Assembly: GCF_041734645.1 (NCBI RefSeq)
Contig: NZ_CP162010.1
Coordinates: 186,001-250,000 of the forward strand
Length of the DNA: 64,000 bases
Origin: Rodentibacter sp901420285
GTDB taxonomy: Bacteria > Pseudomonadota > Gammaproteobacteria > Enterobacterales > Pasteurellaceae
Direction: 5' to 3'
Shown: positions 1 through 8,033 of the stretch, piece after piece
How the letters are laid out: every line of letters starts with the position of its first letter
How positions within the stretch are numbered: position 1 is the stretch's first letter
The notes under the pieces: model-generated
Seen by the model: only the letters and a program-made list of their open reading frames with translations
Told to the model about the DNA's origin: nothing
Databases searched by the model: none
Made by a program: the position numbers and the translations under genes

Positions 1-239
1 CTTAATTCGGAATCTTTAATGTAAGTGGACATTTTCGCATTTACGTCTTGTAAAATCGCTTCGATTTGTTCATGAATTTTCTGCGATGTTTCGGTAACGG
101 AACCGTCATCGATATATTTCACATGATAAGTGGTGCCCATGGTGTTGCCGCTCAAGAGCACCGCATTGGCGGCTTGCCGGCAGACCGTCAAAGAAAATGC
201 CATGGCAATTGCGATAACGACACTCAATAGTTTTTTCAT
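1..239 (-). CDS. apbE: FAD:protein FMN transferase ApbE, 5' part only (runs off the left edge)
   Basis: ApbE moves FMN from FAD onto a threonine of target proteins; in this context the targets are NqrB and NqrC, encoded just upstream on the same strand. About 79 N-terminal residues are visible. They begin MKKLLSVVIAIAMAFSLTVC, a lipoprotein signal with Cys20 as probable lipid-attachment site, followed by NTMGTTYHVKY, the N-terminal hallmark of ApbE. The start at 239 has AGGAAAG as ribosome site. Bases 157-168 are a copy of the window's 12-mer repeat, read in frame as NAVL just after the lipobox, in the variable linker. The rest of the gene lies outside the window. Confidence 0.9.
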   Translation of the reverse strand, partial: MKKLLSVVIAIAMAFSLTVCRQAANAVLLSGNTMGTTYHVKYIDDGSVTETSQKIHEQIEAILQDVNAKMSTYIKDSEL

Positions 240-256
240 TTTTCTTTCCTAACGAG

Positions 257-304
257 ATGAATTACAGGCAAACCGACTTTTCAATCCGCTTGCCTGTAAT
301 TCAT
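257..304. repeat. 15-bp perfect inverted repeat between nqrF and apbE
   Basis: ATGAATTACAGGCAA at 257-271 and its exact complement at 290-304 enclose an 18-base loop. On the minus strand there is no following U-run, and the apbE ribosome site lies directly after it. It may be an RNA-processing or stability hairpin that sets apbE expression relative to nqr. Confidence 0.6.
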
Positions 305-313
305 ATTAAATAT

Positions 314-360
314 TGACCGCACTTCTCTTGCGATAAAGAGCAAAGTGCGGTCATTTTTTT
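314..360 (+). terminator. Hairpin made of two facing uptake signals with a T-run
   Basis: TGACCGCACTT (314-324) faces AAGTGCGGTCA (343-353), with a smaller CTCTT/AAGAG stem inside, followed by seven T on the plus strand. Facing Hin-type uptake signals used as terminators are well known in Haemophilus. The T-run serves plus-strand transcripts; for nqrF transcripts it would be only a hairpin. Confidence 0.65.
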
Positions 361-381
361 ATGTGTTTTGATTAACTAAAA

Positions 382-1617
382 TCAACCACCGAAGTCATCC
401 AATAAGATGTTTTCATCTTCAACACCAAGGTCTTTCAACATTTTGATGACCGCCGCGTTCATGACCGGAGGGCCGCACATATAGTATTCACAGTCTTCCG
501 GCGCTTCGTGATTTTTCAGGTAGTTTTCATAAAGCACGTTGTGAATAAAGCCTGTATAGCCTGTCCAGTTGTCTTCCGGTAATGGATCGGAAAGTGCAAC
601 GTGCCATGTAAAGTTTGGATTTTCTGCAGCAAGCTGATCAAAATCCTCCACATAGAACATTTCACGTTTAGAACGCGCACCATACCAGAACGACATTTTA
701 CGTTTGGAATGTAAACGTTTTAATTGGTCAAAGATATGGGAACGCATTGGCGCCATACCCGCACCGCCGCCGATAAAGACCATTTCGGCATCGGTATCTT
801 TCGCGAAGAATTCACCGAATGGACCGGAAATCGTCACTTTATCACCCGGTTTTAACGACCAAATATAAGAAGACATCTGTCCCGGAGGGGCATCCGGTTG
901 ACGTGGTGGAGGTGTCGCAATACGCACGTTCAGCATAATAATGCCTTTTTCTTCCGGATAAGACGCCATGGAGTAAGCACGGATAATATGCTCATCCACT
1001 TTGGACACATAACGCCATAAGTCGTATTTATCCCAGTCCTCGTGGTATTCTTTCGGAATATCGAAATCTTTGTAGTAAACCGTATGAGGATCGGCTTCGA
1101 TTTGGATATAACCACCGGCACGGAATGGCACTTCTTCACCCTCAGGAATCGCTAATTTAAGCTCTTTGATAAAGGTGGCTTTGTTATCGTTAGAAATAAC
1201 GGTACATTCCCATTTTTTCACACCGAAAATCTCTTCCGGTAATTCGATATCCATGTTGCCTTTCACGTTTACCTGGCAAGAAAGGCGATAGCCTTCTTTT
1301 GCCTCACGTTTGGTAATGTGGGATAACTCAGTCGGTAAAATTTCACCGCCGCCGCTTTTTACTTTCACGACACATTGACCGCAGGAGCCACCGCCGCCAC
1401 AAGCCGATGACACAAAAATCCCTTTGCTGGCAAGGGCGCCGAGCAATTTGCCGCCAGCCGGTAAGGTAATGGCTTTACTCGGGTCATCGTTAATTTGAAT
1501 GGTAATGTCGCCGGAATCCACTAATTTGGATTTAGCAAACAGGATGATTGCAACGAGCACCAAAACAATGGCTGTAAAGGCTGCAACACCGAGTAAAAGA
1601 ATTGTAGTTTCGCTCAT
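382..1617 (-). CDS. nqrF: Na+-translocating NADH:quinone reductase subunit F
   Basis: NqrF is the electron-input subunit: it oxidises NADH on the cytoplasmic side and passes electrons through FAD and a 2Fe-2S centre into the sodium pump. The 411 residues start with one membrane segment (about 5-27). The ferredoxin-type cluster ligands are Cys73, Cys79, Cys82 and Cys114 (CGGGGSCGQC plus RLSCQ). An FAD site follows (RAYSMASYP), then an NADH-binding GGGAGMAP stretch and a C-terminal YYMCGPP motif. Full family length. It is the last of six nqr genes, 11 bases after nqrE, with AAGGAG before the start. Confidence 0.97.
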   Translation of the reverse strand: MSETTILLLGVAAFTAIVLVLVAIILFAKSKLVDSGDITIQINDDPSKAITLPAGGKLLGALASKGIFVSSACGGGGSCGQCVVKVKSGGGEILPTELSHITKREAKEGYRLSCQVNVKGNMDIELPEEIFGVKKWECTVISNDNKATFIKELKLAIPEGEEVPFRAGGYIQIEADPHTVYYKDFDIPKEYHEDWDKYDLWRYVSKVDEHIIRAYSMASYPEEKGIIMLNVRIATPPPRQPDAPPGQMSSYIWSLKPGDKVTISGPFGEFFAKDTDAEMVFIGGGAGMAPMRSHIFDQLKRLHSKRKMSFWYGARSKREMFYVEDFDQLAAENPNFTWHVALSDPLPEDNWTGYTGFIHNVLYENYLKNHEAPEDCEYYMCGPPVMNAAVIKMLKDLGVEDENILLDDFGG

Positions 1618-1628
1618 TTATGCACTCC

Positions 1629-2225
1629 TTATAACTGAATACCGGAGAATGACATAAAGCCAAGCGCCATTAAGCCTGCGGAGATAAAGGTAATCCCTAA
1701 ACCGCGTAAACCTGCCGGCACGTCAGAATATTTCATTTTCTCAGTTAAGCCGGCCAATGCAACAATCGCCAGCATCCAACCTAAGCCTGCACCAATACCA
1801 TACACGGCGGATTCGGCGAAGGTATATTCACGTTGAATGGCAAAGGATACACCACCGAAGATCGCACAGTTTACGGCAATAAGCGGAAGGAAAATCCCCA
1901 ATGCGTTATAAAGTGCCGGGAAGAATTTATCGAGCGTCATTTCAAGAATTTGAACGATACCCGCGATAATCCCGATAAATGTAATGAAGCTTAAGAAGGA
2001 TAAATCTACCCCTTCAACTAAAGCACCATCTTTTAACACGTGTTCAAATACAAATTGGTTCGCCGGCACGGAAATACCAAGCACAACTGTGACCGCAACA
2101 CCCAAACCGAATGCGGTTGACACTTTTTTCGACACGGCAAGGAAAGTACACATTCCTAAGAAGAAAGAAAGCGCCATATTTTCAATGAAGATCGCCTTCA
2201 CAAATAGGCTAATATAATGTTCCAT
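1629..2225 (-). CDS. nqrE: Na+-NQR subunit E
   Basis: This integral membrane subunit pairs with the homologous NqrD in the core of the sodium-pumping NADH:quinone reductase, where the two subunits share a membrane iron centre. The 198-residue protein is almost entirely hydrophobic, with about six membrane segments and a conserved Cys in FFLGMCTFLAVS plus another in AVNCAIFGG, the expected positions of the iron ligands. It lies three bases after nqrD, so the genes are surely co-transcribed. Confidence 0.97.
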   Translation of the reverse strand: MEHYISLFVKAIFIENMALSFFLGMCTFLAVSKKVSTAFGLGVAVTVVLGISVPANQFVFEHVLKDGALVEGVDLSFLSFITFIGIIAGIVQILEMTLDKFFPALYNALGIFLPLIAVNCAIFGGVSFAIQREYTFAESAVYGIGAGLGWMLAIVALAGLTEKMKYSDVPAGLRGLGITFISAGLMALGFMSFSGIQL

Positions 2226-2228
2226 TGA

Positions 2229-2858
2229 TTATTTCTCCTGTTGCTCAGGTTTCCACGTTCTTAAGCCCCAAATGATGAAGCCGATAATAAAGAACGCACT
2301 TGGTGCAAGAAGGAACAAACCGTTCGGTTGGTACCAACCACCGTCTTGAATGGTTTGGAATACCGGAAAGCCAAGTAAACGACCTGAACCAATTAATTCA
2401 CGTAAGGTCGCCACGATTAATAAAATCGCACCGTAACCCAAGCCATTACCGATACCGTCAACAAAACTTTCCAATGGACGGGATTTCATCGCAAACGCTT
2501 CTGCACGTCCCATTACGATACAGTTGGTAATAATCAAACCGACGAATACCGATAATTGTTTGGACAAGCCGTAAGCAAAGGCTTTTAAGACTTGGTCAAC
2601 CAAAATTACCAAAGAGGCGATAATTGCCAGTTGTACAATGATACGAATACTATTCGGAATGTAGTTACGAATCATTGAAATGAACATGCTGGAAAAACCG
2701 GTTACTAAACTTACTGCAATTGCCATAACGATCGCGGTTTGTAATTGAGTTGTTACCGCTAACGCAGAACAAATACCCAAAATTTGCAGCGCAATCGGGT
2801 TATTTTTTACGATCGGATCAAGCAAAAGTGCTTTTAAATTGCTTTTTGCATCAGCCAT
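2229..2858 (-). CDS. nqrD: Na+-NQR subunit D
   Basis: NqrD is the partner of NqrE in the membrane core. The 209 residues form about six membrane segments. The conserved Cys-bearing segments LQILGICSALAV and LIITNCIVMGRAEAF mirror those of NqrE, consistent with the inverted-duplicate relationship of the two subunits. Its start codon overlaps the nqrC stop by one base (TAATG), a sign of translational coupling. Confidence 0.97.
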   Translation of the reverse strand: MADAKSNLKALLLDPIVKNNPIALQILGICSALAVTTQLQTAIVMAIAVSLVTGFSSMFISMIRNYIPNSIRIIVQLAIIASLVILVDQVLKAFAYGLSKQLSVFVGLIITNCIVMGRAEAFAMKSRPLESFVDGIGNGLGYGAILLIVATLRELIGSGRLLGFPVFQTIQDGGWYQPNGLFLLAPSAFFIIGFIIWGLRTWKPEQQEK

Positions 2859-3643
2859 TATCTTGCCCCCGCTTTAAATTTTGCTAAGAATGGACCAAAA
2901 CCGTTTTGGCTAAACCAATAATCAAAGGAACCTTGCACACCGTTTGAGGTTAAGGTTGCGCCTGATAAGGCATCAACGCCGTGCTCTTTGTTAGAAGACG
3001 CATTTTTGGCAACACGAATAGCCACGCGTTGATTATCATCAAACAGTTTTTTATCTACGAAAAGTGCTTGCCAACGCGGATTGGCGATTTCACCACCAAG
3101 ACCGGCGGTTTCACCTTGATCATAGTAAGTAATGCCTTTGATGGTATTGGCATCCGGGGCAACCGCAACGAAACCGTACATCGTTGACCATAAGCCGCGA
3201 CCGTACATCGGCAATATGACTTGATTGACTTGACCTTGTTCATCTTTTACAAGGTAAACACGAGCTTCTTTCGCACGCACTTTAATGCCCGCTTTATCCG
3301 CATCGGGCGGAATAACTTGGCTCAATGCGGTGCTCTTGACGGCACTCTTCGGATCAAATTTTTCCACATCTTCTTTTGATGCCTGAACGAAATCACCGGT
3401 TTGTAAATCCACCAAACGCGGTTCGATAAACTTGTTATAAGTGTCTTTAATGACGGAAGCGTTATCTTCTTTCATCAAACCGGCAACGGTTAAAATATTG
3501 CGTTGAACGTCAAGTGCTTTTTGTTCATCTTGTTTTGCTTTAAGGGCGACAGCGGCACCGGAAACAATGATAGAACACACCAAACTTAGCAATACAACAA
3601 CGGTAACTGTACCGCCAACGCTATCTTTATTAAACTTAGCCAT
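2858..3643 (-). CDS. nqrC: Na+-NQR subunit C (covalent FMN subunit)
   Basis: NqrC carries a covalently bound FMN in the periplasm-facing part of the pump. I chose the start at 3643 (MAKFNKDSVGG, 261 residues) because an upstream extension to 3718 in the same frame does not match the family N-terminus. One N-terminal membrane anchor is followed by a soluble domain with the flavinylation motif SGATLTS; Thr230 is the FMN acceptor. The 5' end overlaps nqrB by 8 bases. ApbE, encoded downstream, should attach the flavin. Confidence 0.96.
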   Translation of the reverse strand: MAKFNKDSVGGTVTVVVLLSLVCSIIVSGAAVALKAKQDEQKALDVQRNILTVAGLMKEDNASVIKDTYNKFIEPRLVDLQTGDFVQASKEDVEKFDPKSAVKSTALSQVIPPDADKAGIKVRAKEARVYLVKDEQGQVNQVILPMYGRGLWSTMYGFVAVAPDANTIKGITYYDQGETAGLGGEIANPRWQALFVDKKLFDDNQRVAIRVAKNASSNKEHGVDALSGATLTSNGVQGSFDYWFSQNGFGPFLAKFKAGAR

Positions 3644-4871
3644 TTGTTCTTGCTCTCCGACGTTTGATATTTGCTTGTACCACGATGTAGTCAAAAATCG
3701 GTGCGAATAAATTCGCAAATAAAATCGCTAACATCATGCCTTCCGGATAAGCCGGGTTCACGGTACGAATTAATACTGCCATCACGCCGATTAACGCACC
3801 GTACCACCATTTACCGGTGTTGGTGAAAGACGCGGAAACCGGATCGGTCGCCATAAACACCATACCTAACGCAAAACCACCTAAAACAAGGTGCCAATGC
3901 CAAGGCATCGAGAACATTGGGTTGGTATCAGAACCGATAAGATTGAATAAGGTTGAAGTTGCAATCATACCAATCATTACGCCGGCGATAATGCGCCATG
4001 CGGCAATGCGGGTGAATACGATAATTGCACCGCCGATTAAGATGGCGAGGGTCGAAACTTCACCCATCGAACCCGGAATATTACCGATAAATGCGTCCAT
4101 CCAAGAAATCGGTTGACCGCTTACGGTATGTTGTAATGCGCTTTGGCCGCCTTGTGACCATTGTGAAAGTGCGGTTGCGCCGGAGAAACCGTCTGCTGCA
4201 GTCCACACCAAGTCACCGGAAATTTGTGCCGGATACGCAAAGAACAAGAATGCACGACCGGCAAGCGCAGGATTCATAAAGTTACGACCTACGCCACCAA
4301 AGATTTCTTTCGCGACCACGATACCAAAGGTGATACCGAATGCCGCTTGCCATAATGGCAATGTCGGCGGAACGATTAACGCGAAAAGAATAGTAGAAAC
4401 GAACATCCCTTCATTTACTTCATGTCCACGCACAACGGAGAATAGTAGTTCCCAAATCGTACAAACGGTAAATACCACGATATAAATCGGCAGGAAGAAG
4501 ATCGCACCTAATGCCATTTTGCTGCCCCAGCCTGCATTTAGGGTTAAATCTACCCCGAGGCTGTTAGCGAGCGCATAGTGCCAATCGCTTGCAATTAATT
4601 GCGCTAAATTGCCTAATTGGTTTAACGCAGGAATCGCTTGATTACCCACATTGTACATACCGTAGAAAATTGCCGGGAACAATGCAAGGAACACGGTGAT
4701 CATCATACGTTTTGAGTCTAACGCATCACGAACGTGCGTGTTTTTGTGCGTTACCGTACCCGGTGTGTAAAGCAAGGTGTAAATCGATTCAAAGATCGGA
4801 TAAAACTTGCTGTATTTACCTCCCGGTAAAAACGCGGGTTCCATTTTTTCAAAAAGATTTTTTAAACCCAT
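3636..4871 (-). CDS. nqrB: Na+-NQR subunit B (membrane FMN/riboflavin subunit)
   Basis: NqrB is the large membrane subunit that carries covalent FMN and riboflavin and contributes to the sodium channel and quinone site. The 411 residues contain about ten membrane segments, and the motif DGFSGATALSQ places the FMN-bearing threonine at Thr233. The length is standard. It is 2 bases after nqrA and overlaps nqrC. Confidence 0.97.
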   Translation of the reverse strand: MGLKNLFEKMEPAFLPGGKYSKFYPIFESIYTLLYTPGTVTHKNTHVRDALDSKRMMITVFLALFPAIFYGMYNVGNQAIPALNQLGNLAQLIASDWHYALANSLGVDLTLNAGWGSKMALGAIFFLPIYIVVFTVCTIWELLFSVVRGHEVNEGMFVSTILFALIVPPTLPLWQAAFGITFGIVVAKEIFGGVGRNFMNPALAGRAFLFFAYPAQISGDLVWTAADGFSGATALSQWSQGGQSALQHTVSGQPISWMDAFIGNIPGSMGEVSTLAILIGGAIIVFTRIAAWRIIAGVMIGMIATSTLFNLIGSDTNPMFSMPWHWHLVLGGFALGMVFMATDPVSASFTNTGKWWYGALIGVMAVLIRTVNPAYPEGMMLAILFANLFAPIFDYIVVQANIKRRRARTNG

Positions 4872-4873
4872 TT

Positions 4874-6217
4874 TTAACCTTCCTTCTCGATCTTATCTAA
4901 CACTTGACGCAAGATTGAACCATATTCGTATTTGCCCGGGCAAACGAATGAACAAAGCGCTAAGTCTTCTTCATCAAGTTCCAAGCAACCTAGTGCTTGT
5001 GCGCCATCGGTGTCACCCACGATTAAGTCACGTAACAATAATGTTGGTAAAATATCTAACGGCATCACGCGCTCATAGCTACCAATTGGCACCATTGCAC
5101 GCTCACCGCCATTTTCTGCAGTGGTGAAATTGAATAATTTTTTACCGAAGTGACCTAATACGGTACGGGTAATCGAATATTTGCCCGCTTGCGGCGTGAT
5201 CCAGCCTAAGAACTCCTTCTCGTTGCCTTCAGCAATAACGGAAACTTGCAATGCATAACGGCCTAAATAATCGTGAGGGCCTTTTGCCGTATTGCCGTAA
5301 AGCACAGAACCGGAAATCACACGATTTTCGCCCGCACTTAACTCATCTTTGGTTAATTGAGAAAGGTTTGCGCCGATTACCGTACGCACTAAGCGCGGTT
5401 TTTTCACTTGCGGGCCGGCAAGTGAAATTACGCGTTCAACATAAAGTTCGCCGGTAGTGAATAATTTACCGATAGCAATCACATCTTGATAATTGATGTG
5501 CCACACGGTTTTATGCGCACCGACCGGATCGATAAAGTGAATATGGGTTCCCACTAAACCTGCCGGGTGCACGCCGCCGAAATCATGAATTTCAAGATTG
5601 GCTAAATCTACGGTCGGGATATTGGTATCGCCCGCTTTGCATAAACGTAAAGGTTTACTTGGGAATAAACGGCTTAATACGGTTAAACCATTAATGAAAT
5701 CTTGCCAAAAATCTTTTAGCACGATGGCAGGATCTGCTGCTAACGGATTGCTATCCATTGCATTGACGAAAATAGAAGAAGGTTCGCTGTCAACTGCCGG
5801 GATTTTGCTGAATGGACGGGTGCGCAATGCGGTCCATAAGCCTGATTCCACAAGATTTTGTTTCACTTGTTCGGAAGAAAGGGTATTCAATTCATCTGCG
5901 TTATATTTTGCGAAAGTGATTTGCTCATCGCCTTCCACATTGATTACCACAGATTGCAATACGCGTTTTTCGCCACGATTGATCGCAGTGACGGTACCGC
6001 TTGCAGGGGCTGTAAAAATCACTCCCGGATTTTTCTTGTCTTCAAAAAGCGCTTGACCTTTCTTTACGACATCGCCTTCGCGCACCTTCATCGAAGGACG
6101 CATCCCCACATACTCCTCACCAAGAATCGCAACTTGATTCACAACATTACCGTCGTGGATTACTTGTGCCGGTTTTCCCGCAATTGGGAGATCCAAGCCT
6201 TTCTTAATTGTAATCAT
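4874..6217 (-). CDS. nqrA: Na+-NQR subunit A
   Basis: NqrA is the cytoplasmic-facing peripheral subunit involved in quinone interaction. The start at 6217 gives MITIKKGLDLPIAGKP, the conserved N-terminus of the family; an in-frame extension to 6268 is not supported. The product has 447 residues, with a biotinyl-like beta region near the N-terminus (VREGDVVKKGQALFEDKK) and Cys-containing GCLELDEEDLALCSFVCPGK near the C-terminus. It is the first gene of the nqr operon, so the operon promoter should lie just above 6217. Confidence 0.97.
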   Translation of the reverse strand: MITIKKGLDLPIAGKPAQVIHDGNVVNQVAILGEEYVGMRPSMKVREGDVVKKGQALFEDKKNPGVIFTAPASGTVTAINRGEKRVLQSVVINVEGDEQITFAKYNADELNTLSSEQVKQNLVESGLWTALRTRPFSKIPAVDSEPSSIFVNAMDSNPLAADPAIVLKDFWQDFINGLTVLSRLFPSKPLRLCKAGDTNIPTVDLANLEIHDFGGVHPAGLVGTHIHFIDPVGAHKTVWHINYQDVIAIGKLFTTGELYVERVISLAGPQVKKPRLVRTVIGANLSQLTKDELSAGENRVISGSVLYGNTAKGPHDYLGRYALQVSVIAEGNEKEFLGWITPQAGKYSITRTVLGHFGKKLFNFTTAENGGERAMVPIGSYERVMPLDILPTLLLRDLIVGDTDGAQALGCLELDEEDLALCSFVCPGKYEYGSILRQVLDKIEKEG

Positions 6218-6589
6218 ACTGTTTGCACTACTTTTCAAGGTTAAAAATACGATTGCAAATAAGCGCACTTAAATGCAATCTCGTGTTTGAGCGTGGCAGA
6301 GAATACTTGGAAAATCAAAGCATTAACAACTGGCACATAAATTTAAAAACTCAAATCGGCTTGATTTTCTGATGAAGTGCAATCTCGGCACCGCATCAAA
6401 AAATCGAAAATCTAAAAGCGCCCCATTCTAACGAAAAATGTCTTTTTATTCCACTTTCAGACCGTGTTTGGGTGAACTTTTTTGAGGCTATAGATAAAGC
6501 GGTATTGGGCACGAGCCGGCAAATCATGGCGGGTGAGGTAGCAAACGCTCAAAACGGTTATTGAGTCGAAGCATAAATGGCGTTAAACA
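6218..6589. other. Intergenic region upstream of nqrA, no gene seen
   Basis: This stretch must hold the nqr promoter. It contains a 7-bp inverted repeat GATTGCA/TGCAATC (6251-6257 and 6274-6280), and TGCAATCTCG recurs near 6378. No convincing coding frame, RNA gene or recognisable operator is visible. Confidence 0.5.
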
Positions 6590-6627
6590 ACAGCACCGCA
6601 TTGGAAGCGGCTCCAATGCGGTGCTGT
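6590..6627. repeat. Facing pair of the 12-mer repeat (hairpin, possible terminator)
   Basis: ACAGCACCGCATTGGA at 6590-6605 faces TCCAATGCGGTGCTGT at 6612-6627 with a 6-base loop: a perfect 16-bp stem. It sits between the nqr promoter region and the 3' end of bolA, where a bolA terminator would be expected, but it is not followed by a clear T-run on either strand. Confidence 0.75.
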
Positions 6628-6680
6628 TGGGGGAGATCGATTTCTGCCGAGCACAACGGCAATAGTATTATTATTTCGCT

Positions 6681-6720
6681 ATTGCCCTATTGCCCTATTG
6701 CCCTATTGCCCTATTGCCCT
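6681..6720. repeat. Five tandem copies of the octamer ATTGCCCT
   Basis: Five uninterrupted ATTGCCCT units. The array overlaps the last codons and stop of bolA: the stop TAG at 6711-6713 lies in the units nearest the gene, so copy-number change would not alter more than the 3' untranslated region. It is a candidate slippage-prone microsatellite. Confidence 0.9.
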
Positions 6721-7022
6721 AGGCCTAAACAATTCGGCGAACGCGGAAAAACTTCGCCGAGCTTTTCCCATTCTTGTTTGGTGTAAAGATGAAGCGCCAA
6801 AGCATGAATACCGTTGTTCAGCTCTTCTGCAAAAAGTTGGTAAAGCATTTGATGACGTTGTACTTTACGCAGGCTCTCGAATTTATCGCTCACAATCACC
6901 AATTTAAAATGAGAATCTGCACCGCGCCCTGAACTATGCATGTGACTTTCGTTTTCCACCGCGGCAAAATGCGGCCGAAATTCGGCGTGAATTTTAGCTA
7001 ACAACGCTTGTTGTTTTGACAT
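6711..7022 (-). CDS. bolA: BolA family protein
   Basis: BolA-type proteins partner with monothiol glutaredoxins in iron-sulfur handling and, in E. coli, affect morphology and stress responses. The 103 residues include the BolA core ENESHMHSSGRGADSHFKLVIVSDKF and a helix with the RHQMLYQLFAEEL motif. I chose ATG at 7022 because GGAG lies 7-8 bases before it; the TTG at 7034 lacks a site. It is divergent from the YajG-like gene, as bolA and yajG are neighbours in E. coli. The stop codon falls in an octamer repeat array. Confidence 0.92.
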   Translation of the reverse strand: MSKQQALLAKIHAEFRPHFAAVENESHMHSSGRGADSHFKLVIVSDKFESLRKVQRHQMLYQLFAEELNNGIHALALHLYTKQEWEKLGEVFPRSPNCLGLGQ

Positions 7023-7114
7023 TTTTTTCTCCAATAAAATTTTGCTGAAACGCTATACATCAAGCAACAAGTTTGCCAGAATAGCGCGATATTATCTAAT
7101 AAATTGAGGAAATT

Positions 7115-7714
7115 ATGAACGTTACAAAGAAAATCAAAGCATTGTCCGCGATGAGTTTTGCCGCAGCTGCCTTTTTCCTTGCCGGCTGCCAAGCGCAATC
7201 TAATAGTTTAACCTTCACGCCGCCGGCGCCGAGTGCGTCTATGAACGTCAATCAATCCGCCGTCGTTTATGTCATGACGCGAGATGCGCGTGCGCAACAA
7301 GAAATTGCGTCTTATGTGAAAAACGGCGAATTAGTGAGACTGAACGCTTCGCCAAACGTTAGCCAGTTATTTCAACAAGTGATGCAACAAAACTTGGTGA
7401 GTAAAGGTTTCCGCATTGGTCAAGCGAACAATTCAAATGCGGGGGTTACCGTGGAAATTAAAGATTTCGCCACTAATGTGGAACAAGGTAATTTACGTTA
7501 TAAATTAAACAGCAAAATTCAATTAAACGTTTATGTGCAAGGCGCTAAAGGCCACTTTAATAAGGACTTTCACACCACGCGTTCGCAATCCGGTGCGTTT
7601 AATGCGGACAATGACGAAATTCAAAAAGTCATGGGAGAAGCCTTTAAGGATATTGTGAATAATATTTATCAAGATCAAGAAATCGGCCAAGCGATTAATC
7701 AATACACCAATTAA
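7115..7714 (+). CDS. YajG-family lipoprotein
   Basis: The protein has 199 residues, with a lipoprotein signal ending FFLAGC (Cys25), so it should be anchored in the outer membrane. The mature part resembles YajG: it opens with SLTFTPPAP and contains a conserved region around LVSKGFRIGQ and VTVEIKDFATNV. The function of YajG is unknown. The start has TTGAGGAA upstream and the gene is followed by a good hairpin terminator. It is monocistronic and divergent from bolA. Confidence 0.85.
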   Translation: MNVTKKIKALSAMSFAAAAFFLAGCQAQSNSLTFTPPAPSASMNVNQSAVVYVMTRDARAQQEIASYVKNGELVRLNASPNVSQLFQQVMQQNLVSKGFRIGQANNSNAGVTVEIKDFATNVEQGNLRYKLNSKIQLNVYVQGAKGHFNKDFHTTRSQSGAFNADNDEIQKVMGEAFKDIVNNIYQDQEIGQAINQYTN

Positions 7715-7733
7715 CCGAATAGCCGTTTCGGTG

Positions 7734-7755
7734 GGGGCGAATGTCGCCCCTTTTT
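7734..7755 (+). terminator. Rho-independent terminator of the YajG-like gene
   Basis: GGGGCGA (7734-7740), loop ATG, TCGCCCC (7744-7750), then five T. Confidence 0.9.
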
Positions 7756-8033
7756 CGTGCTGATTAAACTTGACGGATGCACCTTTCAAGCGTAACATTC
7801 GCCCGTTTTTTTAATGAGAAGGACACACACTTTGGACAGTCATAGTCGATACCGAATATCACTTTAGACTCCCGCCTTTGCCAAGCAGGCTCGGCGAGGG
7901 TTCGTCGGTAACCGCTTTCGGCATCTTTATAGCAAACGAGAAATATCGCGATTTCGCGCGCACTTCATTTATTCGTTTGATATTCTTATTTTTGTTCACG
8001 GTTAGCTGTTCATAATCCCAAAAGGAGTATGAA
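7756..8033. other. Intergenic region before corA, no gene seen
   Basis: 278 bases holding the presumed corA promoter. AAAGGAG just before 8034 is a strong ribosome site. I recognise no Mg2+ leader element such as the enterobacterial mgtA or corA leaders. Confidence 0.4.

Noticed and set aside
6681..6720. Phase-variable switch for BolA
   Set aside because: The stop codon is reached in the repeat units nearest the gene, so changes in copy number leave the protein unchanged.
7756..8033. Mg2+ riboswitch before corA
   Set aside because: I see no sequence or stem pattern of the known Mg2+ leaders.
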